DNA of 64,000 bases from Siphonodentalium dalli (lineage: Eukaryota > Mollusca > Scaphopoda > Gadilida > Siphonodentaliidae): assembly GCA_032622095.1 (NCBI GenBank), contig CP136063.1, positions 27,532,987-27,596,986 on the forward strand, given 5' to 3'. The notes beneath the pieces were generated by a model. That model was not told the origin of the DNA, did not search any database, and saw only the letters and a list, made by a program, of their open reading frames with translations. A program made the translations under genes and the position numbers. Shown piece after piece: positions 40,468-51,164 of the stretch. Positions within the stretch are counted from its first letter, which is position 1. Every line of letters begins with the position of its first letter.

Positions 40468-41095
40468 AAAACTAAGATGCATGCATCAGGTCAGCCATGA
40501 ACTATTTAGCATAGAATAATTCAGTTCGGTTGCAGTTTCACAACGTTACAACTGACATACGATTACACCTTGAATGTGGAAATATGTAAGAGTGAATATT
40601 AATGTTCTAAATCCCATGTTTCACATTTAGTGGTAATGGGGTCGTACTTTATTAACACGCAAGTAGTGTAATTAAGTACGGGTAATTAGAAGTAACAAAT
40701 CGTTTAGTTTCTATCGTATCGGATAAAAGAGGTGAGCAGATTGCCGATGATGAATGCTCTCGTTAGCTGCCAATATAATGTGCATATTTGCCCCGTTACG
40801 TTTATACACTGTAGCATTGGCGGGCCAGAGTGTGTTGACATGTTAAGTGTTTGGTTCATTAATAACAGATCAGCAGGGATTTGTCGTGATAACGTATACG
40901 TGGAAATATGCTACCTAAACGGTTAAATTAACGGTTGATCTATTACACCACCGTGTATACTCGGTTTAAATAGGTATATTATATAGGGACGTGTGCTCAA
41001 TTTTGGTGCGGACCGATGATAAAACAAAATCAGAAGTAAATGTCGGCGGGCGGGAGGGCCATTTTTTCAATAATTTTAAAAGAAATTGAACAGTT

Positions 41096-41113
41096 GCAGC
41101 AGCAGCAGCAGCA
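41096..41113. repeat. GCA trinucleotide microsatellite
   Basis: Six perfect GCA units followed by an A run. It lies in non-coding sequence of the 6.5 kb insertion. The stretch around it (40,468-41,973) shows no recognisable gene; a 64-codon frame at 40,732 has no features. Confidence 0.9.
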
Positions 41114-41973
41114 AAAAAAGGGTGTACAATTGGCAAATGATGAGGGGCGGCGTGACGTGTAACTAGGATTGAACTTAGATATGCAATTTGGAGATTATTG
41201 GATGAGGGATGTTATATTAATTATATTAAAGGGACGAGGGGACTTAGTTGTCGAAAATATTCATATTTGTTCCAAACACCGTAAACAGAAAAATATTAAA
41301 AGGCATACATATTGGTTCAAATATACGATCACTATCGCGTAAACATCATGCTCACATAAAGACCTACTAAATTTTACCTAAACAAGAGTCTGATTGTGTT
41401 ATAGAAGGCAGCACAATGCTACTGGCTAATCACACACAAATGGTATAAACGCTCTTTATTATTTCCAAATAAGGAATTGAGCAACAAAGAACGCTCTTTA
41501 TGTTTACCATCATAATATAAAGAAACACCAAGAAAGTAACTTTTTATGCTTTGTCAAACAATCGTCAAATTTACGACAATAACATACTGTTTATGAGATA
41601 TTTCTCATTTGTATATTAACAAAGTATGTCTATATTTGAATATTATTTTCGTTTGCAGCGGTTTTTGACAGGTGGAAATATGTTCACAGGATACCCACCA
41701 AGGCCTTCCGTACCTTTAAGGTATACTGCAACTTTGTTTCTTGCCAATAGCAGAATACATAATGCTATTAAGAAGTGACACAAAACACAGAACATTTTTT
41801 TTAATTATAAGTATTGAGCAGTGAGAAATATTTGAGTAGAGGAAACCAGTAACGAAAGGCGATATTAACATGATTTCTGTCAGCGAATAATTGTTTACGT
41901 TCCAATGAATATTAAAATGTACTGAAAACAAACTGCTAATGGGTGCCAGACTTTCATAAACACAAATTATGTA

Positions 41974-42256
41974 TTAATGGTGTAACGACATATTTCGTTC
42001 TTAATTGTCTAAAAAAAAATAGGGGATCGGGATGTTTGGATCTCTAGTTTAACGACATTTTTCGGTCTTTAATAGTTTAATGACATTTTTCGGTCTTTAT
42101 AATATCTCAAGATATAGGGGGTATTTGGATCTCTATAGTTTAACGACATTTTTCGGTCTTTATAGTTTAACGACATTCTCGGTCTTTAATATTTCAAGAT
42201 ATAGGGGCCCTTAGTGGGTATTTGGATCTCTAGTTTAACGACATTTTTCGGTCTTT
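41974..42256. repeat. Short tandem repeat with TTTAACGACATTTTTCGG units
   Basis: The phrase AGTTTAACGACATTTTTCGG followed by TCTTT occurs five times between 42,047 and 42,256 with slight variation, and a decayed sixth copy begins at 41,974. The units are separated by two copies of a spacer with CAAGATATAGGGG and TATTTGGATCTCTA. It abuts the ~485 bp array. Confidence 0.9.
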
Positions 42257-42329
42257 GATAGCAAAATGGAAGAAGTACATCTTTGGAAAGATGTGGTGGC
42301 CCTAAAAAGGAAAGTTGTTTGGTGATCTT

Positions 42330-45209
42330 GAAATGCAGTTTTTCTGAACAGTCTTCCTTGATTAAAGTGATGTGAAACACTCCGGCAGACAACGGGCAGA
42401 GTGATCAAATAGAAATTAAGAATAATCTTTCTCAAAGTAGTTATTTGTTACGAATAGTAATCCAAATGGATGATACACAACGTCATTCTTATATATTAGT
42501 TAAATGCAATGACTCTCGATGCCATCGAGTCGATGGCGAAATCATTTTTGTTTAATTATAGCCGATAGTTGCGCCCCGAATCGAGATGTAAATATTTACA
42601 ATTTGGAGTAGTTCAGACGATGTTCTCTATGAAGTGGTGTGGTAGATTATTTTGGAAATTTTCAGTGATGTTAGTAGAATGATAACATTCCCCAGGTTGG
42701 CAAAGTGCCTGAGCACTAACTTATCAATTTCTCGCACCCGAAAAAGTCCATAACAAGTCCATAATATATCTTTAAGCATATATATAAATCTCCGAAAACC
42801 AAAATTCTAAAGCATTAAACGATTTCTTGAAATACAGTTTTTCTGAACAGTCTTCCTTGATTAAAGTGATGTGAAACACTCCGGCAGACACCGGGCAGAG
42901 TGATCAAATAGAAATTAAGAATAATCTTTCTCAAAGTAGTTATTCGTTACGAATATTAATCCAAATGGATGATACACAACGTCATTCTTACATATTAGTT
43001 AAATGCAATGACTCTCGATGGCGAAATCATTTTTGTTTAATTATAGCCGATAGTTGCGCCCCGAATCGAGATGTTAATATTTACAATTTGGAGTAGTTCA
43101 GACGATGTTCTCTATGAAGTGGGGTGGTAGATTATTTTGGAAATTTTCAGTGATGTTAGTAGAATGATAACATTCCCCAGGTTGGCAAAGTGCCTGAGCA
43201 CTAACTTATCAATTTCTCGCACCCGAAAAAGTCCATAACAAGTCCATAATATGTCTTTAAGCATATATATATAAATCTCCGAAAACCAAAATTCTAAAGC
43301 ATTAAACGATTTCTTGAAATACAGTTTTTCTGAACAGTCTTCCTTGATTAAAGTGATGTGAAACACTCCGGCAGACACCGGGCAGAGTGATCAAATAGAA
43401 ATTAAGAATAATCTTTCTCAAAGTAGTTATTCGTTACGAATATTAATCCAAATGGATGATACACAACGTCATTCTTACATATTAGTTAAATGCAATGACT
43501 CTCGATGGCGAAATCATTTTTGTTTAATTATAGCCGATAGTTGCGCCCCGAATCGAGATGTTAATATTTACAATTTGGAGTAGTTCAGACGATGTTCTCT
43601 ATGAAGTGGGGTGGTAGATTATTTTGGAAATTTTCAGTGATGTTAGTAGAATGATAACATTCCCCAGGTTGGCAAAGTGCCTGAGCACTAACTTATCAAT
43701 TTCTCGCACCCGAAAAAGTCCATAATATGTCTTTAAGCATATATATAAATCTCCGAAAACCAAAATTCTAAAGCATTAAACGATTTCTTGAAATACAGTT
43801 TTTCTGAAAAGTCTTCCTTGATTAAAGTGATGTGAAACACTCCGGCAGACACCGGGCAGAGTGATCAAATAGAAATTAAGAATAATCTTTCTCAAAGTAG
43901 TTATTCGTTACGAATATTAATCCAAATGGATGATACACAACGTCATTCTTATATATTAGTTAAATGCAATGACTCTCGATGGCGAAATCATTTATGTTTA
44001 ATTATAGCCGATAGTTGCGCCCCGAATCGAGATGTAAATATTTACAATTTGGAGTAGTTCAGACGATGTTCTCTATGAAGTGGTGTGGCAGATTTTTTGG
44101 GAAATTTTCAGTGATGTTAGTAGAATGATAAAATTCCCCAGGTTGGCAAAGTGCCTGAGCACTAACTTATCAATTTCTCGCACCCGAAAAAGTCCATAAC
44201 AAGTCCATAAATATGTCTTTAAGCATATATATAAATCTCCGAAAACCAAAATTCTAAAGCATAAAACGATTTCTTGAAATACAGTTTTTCTGAACAGTCT
44301 TCCTTGATTAAAGTGATGTGAAACACTCCGGCAGACACCGGGCAGAGTGATCAAATAGAAATTAAGAATAATCTTTCTCAAAGTAGTTATTCGTTACGAA
44401 TATTAATCCAAATGGATGATACACAACGTCATTCTTATATATTAGTTAAATGCAATGACTCTCGATGGCGAAATCATTTTTGTTTAATTATAGCCGATAG
44501 TTGCGCCCCGAATCGAGATGTTAATATTTACAATTTGGAGTAGTTCAGACGATGTTCTCTATGAAGTGGGGTGGTAGATTATTTTGGAAATTTTCAGTGA
44601 TGTTAGTAGAATGATAACATTCCCCAGGTTGGCAAAGTGCCTGAGCACTAACTTATCAATTTCTCGCACCCGAAAAAGTCCATAACAAGTCCATAATATG
44701 TCTTTAAGCATATATATATAAATCTCCGAAAACCAAAATTCTAAAGCATTAAACGATTTCTTGAAATACAGTTTTTCTGAACAGTCTTCCTTGATTAAAG
44801 TGATGTGAAACACTCCGGCAGACACCGGGCAGAGTGATCAAATAGAAATTAAGAATAATCTTTCTCAAAGTAGTTATTCGTTACGAATATTAATCCAAAT
44901 GGATGATACACAACGTCATTCTTATATATTAGTTAAATGCAATGACTCTCGATGGCGAAATCATTTTTGTTTAATTATAGCCGATAGTTGCGCCCCGAAT
45001 CGAGATGTAAATATTTACAATTTGGAGTAGTTCAGACGATGTTCTCTATGAAGTGGTGTGGCAGATTTTTGTGGAAAATTTCAGTGATTTGGCAAAGTCC
45101 CTGAGCACTAACTTATCAATTTCTCGCACCTGAAAAAGTCCATAATATGTCTTTAAGCATATATATAAATCTCCGAAAAACAAAAATTCTAAAGCATTAA
45201 ACGATTTGC
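42330..45209. repeat. Tandem array of ~485 bp units (about six copies)
   Basis: Unit starts at 42,330, 42,829, 43,316, 43,790, 44,276 and 44,763 give steps of 499, 487, 474, 486 and 487 bp; each begins GAAAT(A/G)CAGTTTTTCTGA. The last copy runs to about 45,209 with an internal deletion near 45,090. The first copy has an extra ~15 bp (CCATCGAGTCGATGG) inside CTCGATGGCG, and unit 3 lacks CCATAACAAGT. Minus-strand frames of 62-102 codons recur in most units but shift and truncate among copies, and match nothing I know. I treat it as a non-coding tandem repeat. Confidence 0.95.
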
Positions 45210-46959
45210 TATATTTCCAAGGCATATATTTCATCTGATTTAGCGAGAATCCATATATACTTTTTCACGAGAATCCAGGGTAATTTGCGAGAATATTTAC
45301 GAGAATCTAGATTTGGATTTTCGCCGAAATATAAGCCCTGATTTCACTCTGAAGTGTGCCTAAATGGCATAAATTGTACCGTGGTTCCCATGTTCGCCAA
45401 AGTGGCATAAATTTATTTCAGGATAATACTAATTTTAGGCATTCATTTATATCACTGATATCAGGACAATAAATAGCCATTTCCATTGCATGGAACAAAG
45501 AGCGTTATTGTTTATTGGTGTTGTTTTTGGAAGTGGTGGTAGTTAAATTTTATACATTTCGACCCCCAATAAGTATTTCCGAACAAATGAATTATTAACA
45601 AGCGTGACATGACATCATTGACGAAGATAATTAACACCGATCTACAAGCAATTAAAGTCTTAAAATGAGCTAAAATTTTACATTTTCTTTAAAAAATTAA
45701 CATTTTTATCTCTCGCGACATAATTGTCACCAATAAAAACAAATTTGATTCATCGTGGAAGTTAGTCGGTGACTATAAATAATGTCACCATTCAACTGAA
45801 TGTTGTTGAGCATATTTCAACCAATTTTGGAAGTTTAAATGAATATTTTCTTCACACGCAAAGTAAAATTGACAAATTTCAGGATTTTAGCCTGCTTCGT
45901 TGGGACCAAAATTTGTTGTGCACACTCAAGAAACGTCTACCGACACTCGCTATGTCAAATTATGCCATGACCATGCTATAAACTAGCTTGAAATTGGCAA
46001 AACAATGATTTTTTTTTTGGTTGAAAAAATTTACATAGAGAACTATTATTTTTCGATAAAAACGAAAATAATGCGAATTTCAGCACTCGTCAGAATGGTG
46101 CAGAATAACATATGAGTCTTCTTATATGCGAAAATTTGACCTCATTCGATAAATTAGTCTCGTAATTAAGGATATGGAATTCCGTCGCACTGTAGTGTTA
46201 CTGTACTGTAGTGTACATGGCCGACGAAATTTTGAAATGTAAACACGCATCAAACACGCATCAAATTTACCTTTTGTGAGAATAACAAAAGCGCAACCTT
46301 GATCAAAGTAATACAATACACAACAACACATAGAATAAAACTGATATAAACACGGTATAAGTGAGAATAAGACGCGTATTCAGACGTGCAATTTGACAAC
46401 ATTTCTTCGCTATAAATATATCTGACCCAGATGCAGCTGTTTTGCGCACGTCACTTTCCATATTTGGAATTTCCATATATGGGACCTGAATACCGATCAG
46501 TCCATTGCAAACAAATTACCACGCAATTATCTTAGCATAAAAATATATTGTAATTTATACAACTACGACCCTGGTAACCCTGATAACTAATACAATATAC
46601 CGGCCAATTCATTTTAAGATCGTTATTTCACTTTGCTTTAGGCATAAATACACTCTTGAACGCACATAAACGACCCATTGGCGTTAAATTAAATATACTC
46701 GGTATTTATTAATATTAGTTTTTTATTGCTCAGTTTTGAGTTTGACCCTTGACACCTGTCAATATATTTGGGCTGAATTCATATGATGCGGTATTATTCC
46801 TCGAAATAAACAACAAAGCAGTCGTTACTTCGAAATGTCGTTTGGGCTAACATTTACACAAATCCTTCGCGTGTTCTCCTCAATTGGCACGCATGTTCTG
46901 AGCCGACACACAGGTTATCCCAGAAACTCCTGTGAAATAAACAGCCAAGGTTTGGCTGA
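45210..46959. other. Anonymous AT-rich part of the 6.5 kb insertion
   Basis: No gene recognised. CGAGAATC(C/T) recurs four or five times between 45,243 and 45,310. A 70-codon frame at 45,769 and a minus frame at 46,122-46,331 show no motif. GAGCGTTATTG at 45,497 is an inverted relative of the AACGCTCTTTAT phrase found at 41,448 and 41,490. Confidence 0.5.
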
Positions 46960-46965
46960 AACAAG

Positions 46966-49109
46966 GTATCCATTGTAGCATTAATCTAAATTCTACATCT
47001 AGGTTTATATAGTTAATTGATGTTGAGCTGAGAGTATAGGACAGTACGCCGCACAATAAGTAAACAAAACAAGGAGAGGCCGTCATGAAATATAAATTGT
47101 AAAGGAAATTAATAAAATTGTAGATTGGAACGAAATCGTCAAATGTCAAAGCCGAAACTAAGGTTTTCCTGTAAACACAATGCCTGCCTACACAACATTT
47201 GTTGTAACAATATAGAGATCCAGGGGGGGCTGGGAACCCCGCAGAGTACAGGGGTAAACCTGTCTTCGGTATCATGGACAAAGGTGGGTAATAAACATAG
47301 GTACACATTCCGAAGCGCCACGCGGACAATTTTGAATGTCAAAATAAATATAGAATAAGTATAGAATGGCAGCGTACCAGTCAAACCGTTCAGCTAGTTT
47401 AAATCATAGGGATAGTAATATCACGAGGGCCACACACCAAGCAATATCCACAAAAATGATACTATACACGAACTATTGTAAAACGTACCACATAGACTTC
47501 CCTGATTGTACTATCGGGAAAAATTCTTAATTGTAAACAAAAGTGTATGCTTATGCATTGGCTGTACTGCCAGATGATAAATTTAGTGCTGTAACACAGC
47601 TATGTTCATATCGTACATAATTGCACGAATTGTAATGCACTTACAATTAATAAGGGGTAACAACATTATGAATTGAGGACTGTTACATATAAAGGGCTGG
47701 ACCCCGAAGTTCATTAGCAGTGTATGAAGGGATTAGACTGAAAAAATGACCCAAATATAATATGAATTGTATAGATATAAGTGTATATAAAATGCATATG
47801 CATACAAATGGAACGCTCGTTATAAGTGTTTTAGTATAGTTTGCAAACATTATACTGCTACAGTAAAGTTTACACAATAATATTTGTTATGTTTGATTGT
47901 CAGCATAGCTCGATAACATTAGGAGGCGTAAATTATATACTTTGGAAAATGTTTACTAAGACCAAGCGCGAAAATAGGTATTTAAAATGTTGGAAATCAG
48001 AAAATAATAGCCAGCAATTGAAGTCATCAGGCGAGCGTCTCTGGTATATTAACGAACTTCACAAACAGTACGTTTCATTATTAGGTTTCGGTTCTTACGC
48101 TCCCGACCTACTATGGCCACCAGAGATTGAACCGTGCAGTTTAAATTACCAAACCACACCTCCATGCTGAAAAATTGGGCAAAATGCATCCTCATATCAA
48201 GCAATGTAGATTTTCAAACTCCGAACGCGCGCGAAAGGTGCACCAAAATCGCGTACAGCATCGGGGCTGTAAAATGAACGCGTGCATAATATATATATAT
48301 ATATATATATAGGTTAGCATGTATATAATACATATAATATATTATTCCCTATAATGGTATAGCTACTATATACTGCACGTACGATCAATATGATCAGGTT
48401 ATCAAAGAAAAATCGACGAATGTAAAGTCGAGTTGGAAAGCGCAATGAAATATAGTTACCTTAAAATAATCAGCACAGCCCCATAGTTGTATGAATTCCA
48501 ATGACCACATAAACATAGGTATAGTCATAAACCAAATAGAGAAACAAAACACGATCTGGTCGTACACCCAACATAGAAACCTGGCTCGCCCTTGTTCAGT
48601 AGGACCTTGAAGTGGCAGACGTATTAGGGAAATCACGTTAAGAGTTATCGAAATGACGTACGTGACGTGTGACGTCACATACCAGGTGTACTTTAACCCA
48701 TGTCAGCCAAATTGTTTACACCTTAAGTTAAAGCAGGGCACAGTATTTACGCCGCAATAATGTAAATGTATTAGGCCTAGATAAAGGAAAAGTTCATAGC
48801 TTATAACTTATACAGACTCGAAATACGATTGATATTATAATTCATACCTAGAACTATAATAGGGGACATATAGTTGCTATAAAAATGTTGTTTCTCATAC
48901 CAGGGAAACGGCAGATTACACCACATCCATGCATAAGAGTACATCCATAGAATAAGTTCATTGGACGCGTGTTGAACAATAGTGCAGGTAAATATAACGT
49001 AAACTCGCCTGTACTGTCGGGAAGGCATAAGAAAGACATAGCCCTATTAACAAATTCGGGCGGAAATATTTATAAATCTAGGATATTGGGTACGAAAATA
49101 TATAACAAG
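46966..49109. repeat. 2.14 kb tandem unit C
   Basis: Full-length unit, 2,144 bp, starting GTATCCATTGTAGC and ending TATATAACAAG. Against unit B it lacks the palindrome arm and has an expanded TA run near 48,286-48,310. The 109-codon plus frame at 47,841-48,170 differs from that of unit B at six bases, five of which change amino acids, which argues against selection on a protein. Confidence 0.9.
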
Positions 49110-50054
49110 GTATCCATTGTAGCATTAATCTAAATTCTACATCTAGGTTTATATAGTTAATTGATGTTGAGCTGAGAGTAGAGGCCAGTACGCCGCAAAA
49201 TAAGTAAACAAAACAAGGAGAGGCCGTCATGAAATATAAATTGTAAAGGAAATTAATAAAATGTAGAGTGGAACGAAATCGTCAAATGTCAAAGCCGAAA
49301 CTAAGGTTTTCCTGTAAACACAATGCCTGCCTACACAACATTTGTTGTAACAATATAGAGATCCAGGGGGCTGGGAACACCATAGAGTACAGGGGTACTG
49401 TCTTCAGTAAGATAGACAAAGGTGCGTAATAAACCTAGGTACACATTCCGAAGCGCCACACGGACAATTTTGAATGTCAAAATAAATATAGAATAAGTAT
49501 AGAACGGCAGCGTACCAGTCAAACCGTTCAGCTAGTTTAAATCATAGGGATAGTAATATCACGAGGGCCACACACCAAGCAATATCCTCAAAAATGATAC
49601 TATACACGAATTATTGTAAAACGTACACATATACTTCCCTGATTGTACTATCGGGAAAAATTCTTAATTGTAAACAAAAGTGTATGCTTATGCATTGGCT
49701 GTACTGCCACATGATAAATTTAGTGCTGTAACACAGCTATGTTCATATCGTACATAATTGCACGAATTGTAATGCACGTACAGTTAATAAGGGGTAACAA
49801 CATTATGCATTGAGGACTGTTACATATAAAGGGCTGGACCATTAGCAGTGTAAGAAGGGATTAAACTGAAAAAATGACCCAAATATAATATGAATTGTAT
49901 ACAGATAAGTGTATATAAAATGCATATGCATGCAAATGGAACGCTCTTTATAAGTGTTTTTTAGTATAGTTTGCAAACATTATACTGCTACAGTAAAGTT
50001 TACACAATAATATTTGTTATGTTTGATTGTCAGCATAGCTTGATAACATTAGGA
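49110..50054. repeat. Truncated 2.13 kb tandem unit D
   Basis: Follows unit C directly and matches the first 945 bp of the unit, ending at ATAACATTAGGA where the others continue GGCGTAAATT. Small private losses are visible (GGGGTACTGTCTTC where others have GGGGTAAACCTGTCTTC; GGACCATTAGC lacking CCCGAAGTT). It marks the right end of the A-D array; beyond it the sequence is unique. Confidence 0.9.
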
Positions 50055-50446
50055 ATTTTGTGCCACACTGAACATGCTCCTTATACTGTAATGTAAAACT
50101 ATAAATGAAGTCGTTTCGAGGCGGCCATTATATTGTATTCAGTCTTATAATTTATCTTGCACCACCTTATCTACACACGTGATCGCCCCATCCAGGTCAA
50201 CTATTTGGTGCAATGTTGAACCTGCTCTATATGTTCTATAGCCATATGACACCATTGACACTAATGCCATTTACCACAGTTAGGCACGCCATGGTAGTTA
50301 TATACTACAGAATGCCCATATGGATTGATTATACATACGCAAGAGTGCTGCACCCATGTGTGAGTTTCGGCAACCAGTTCACGTATGTCCATCATCAGTT
50401 GATTATCAGCTATCGGTCGACCACTGTTTTATTCATTATTTTATAG
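50055..50446. other. Upstream intronic flank of exon 2
   Basis: Unique sequence up to about 50,340. The last ~100 bp is homologous to the flanks before exons 1, 3 and 4: TTTCGGCAACCAGTTCACG, then ATCAGTTGATTATCAGC, then TTATTCATTATTTTATAG, which is nearly identical to the end of the flank before exon 4. Confidence 0.7.
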
Positions 50447-50569
50447 GAGTCAGATGAGATCAGCCGCCGGGGATTATCAAGTTTATTGGATCTGCTGGAT
50501 GTATTTATCGCAGAACAGCTGAACAGAACGAGTGTTCTTGATCAGATACTGGAGTGCCTACAACTAATG
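50447..50569 (+). CDS. Putative internal coding exon 2 of the diversified exon family
   Basis: Unknown product. It is 123 nt (41 codons), preceded by ATTATTTTATAG and followed by GTTAGTAGATACTG. The phase-0 frame is open (starts ESDEISRRGL, contains LLDLLDVFIAEQL, ends LECLQLM); both other plus frames contain a stop. It is leucine-rich with a heptad-like spacing and one potential N-glycosylation triplet (NRT). Its intronic borders are close relatives of those of exons 3 and 4, yet the peptide is barely alignable with theirs except for a leucine-rich start and a Leu-containing end. Confidence 0.55.
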
Positions 50570-51160
50570 GTTAGTAGATACTGATCGCAAATCATATAGG
50601 GTCACCATGACACTGGTGTATAGTGTAGTGCGAACTGAGCATACAACTTGTGTTTTCTTAACAGTATAAACATAATGTATATTGCATACTTATAGCTGTA
50701 TCCATGGTTACAGACTAATGTTTTTGGAACCCACTCGTGTCTTCGATATACACCCTAGTATATCAGAGAACATGTGACCTAATGGAAAAAATCAGTGGAT
50801 TATATATTTATAAATCTAGAGTTGATGTTTTCGATTATTTAACCCTTCCATGATTGGAGCTTCCTGAACGTGTGCGAAAACCCTGTACCTAGCATTATCT
50901 TATGTATGTGAGTCTCCCACAGGCAGCACCGCATATATAATGCACAGGGTTCTCTTGCATTATCTTATATCAGAGTGTTCATGTTACATGTTGCGGTGTA
51001 TCTCTCGCATTCATACCTGAATTGAAGATCACAAAGGAACGATCGAAGTGATAGTTGTGTGGGCGTGAATTTTGTTCTATATATATATATATTGTTTCAG
51101 CACTAGTAGGAACAGATTACTTTTAGAATTTTTGTATTCATGGTCCTACCGATAATGATA
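50570..51160. repeat. Downstream intronic flank of exon 2
   Basis: Begins GTTAGTAGATACTGATCGC like the flank after exon 3 (GTTAGTAGATACTGACCAC), then ATATAGGGTCACCATGAC. At 50,664-50,773 it carries the ATAAACATAATGTATATTGC to CCCTAGTATATCAG block shared with 35.67 and 58.63 kb. A TA microsatellite at about 51,079-51,092 lies near the 3' end of the LINE fragment that follows and may be its tail. Confidence 0.7.
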
Positions 51161-51164
51161 TTCT

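Larger units (their letters stand above)
40468..46959. mobile_element. ~6.5 kb insertion splitting the 2.13 kb array, family unknown
   Basis: Unit B stops after AACAAG (40,462-40,467). Unit C starts at 46,966 directly after a second AACAAG (46,960-46,965) with the very next base of the unit, so an ancestral B-C junction was split by an insertion with a 6 bp target duplication. Left end AAAACTAAGATGC, right end AGCCAAGGTTTGGCTGA; the right end is itself a short palindrome, and TCAGCCA appears near both termini in inverted orientation. I see no long terminal repeats, no transposase, integrase or polymerase ORF. Inside lie a GCA repeat, a short tandem repeat (41,974-42,256) and a ~485 bp tandem array (42,330-45,209). 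The superfamily is undetermined; a non-autonomous element or a captured genomic segment is possible. Confidence 0.6.

Noticed and set aside
43112-45234. Minus-strand frames of 62-102 codons in the 485 bp repeats as a gene family
   Set aside because: Frames start, end and shift differently among near-identical units through indels, which is inconsistent with selection for a protein.
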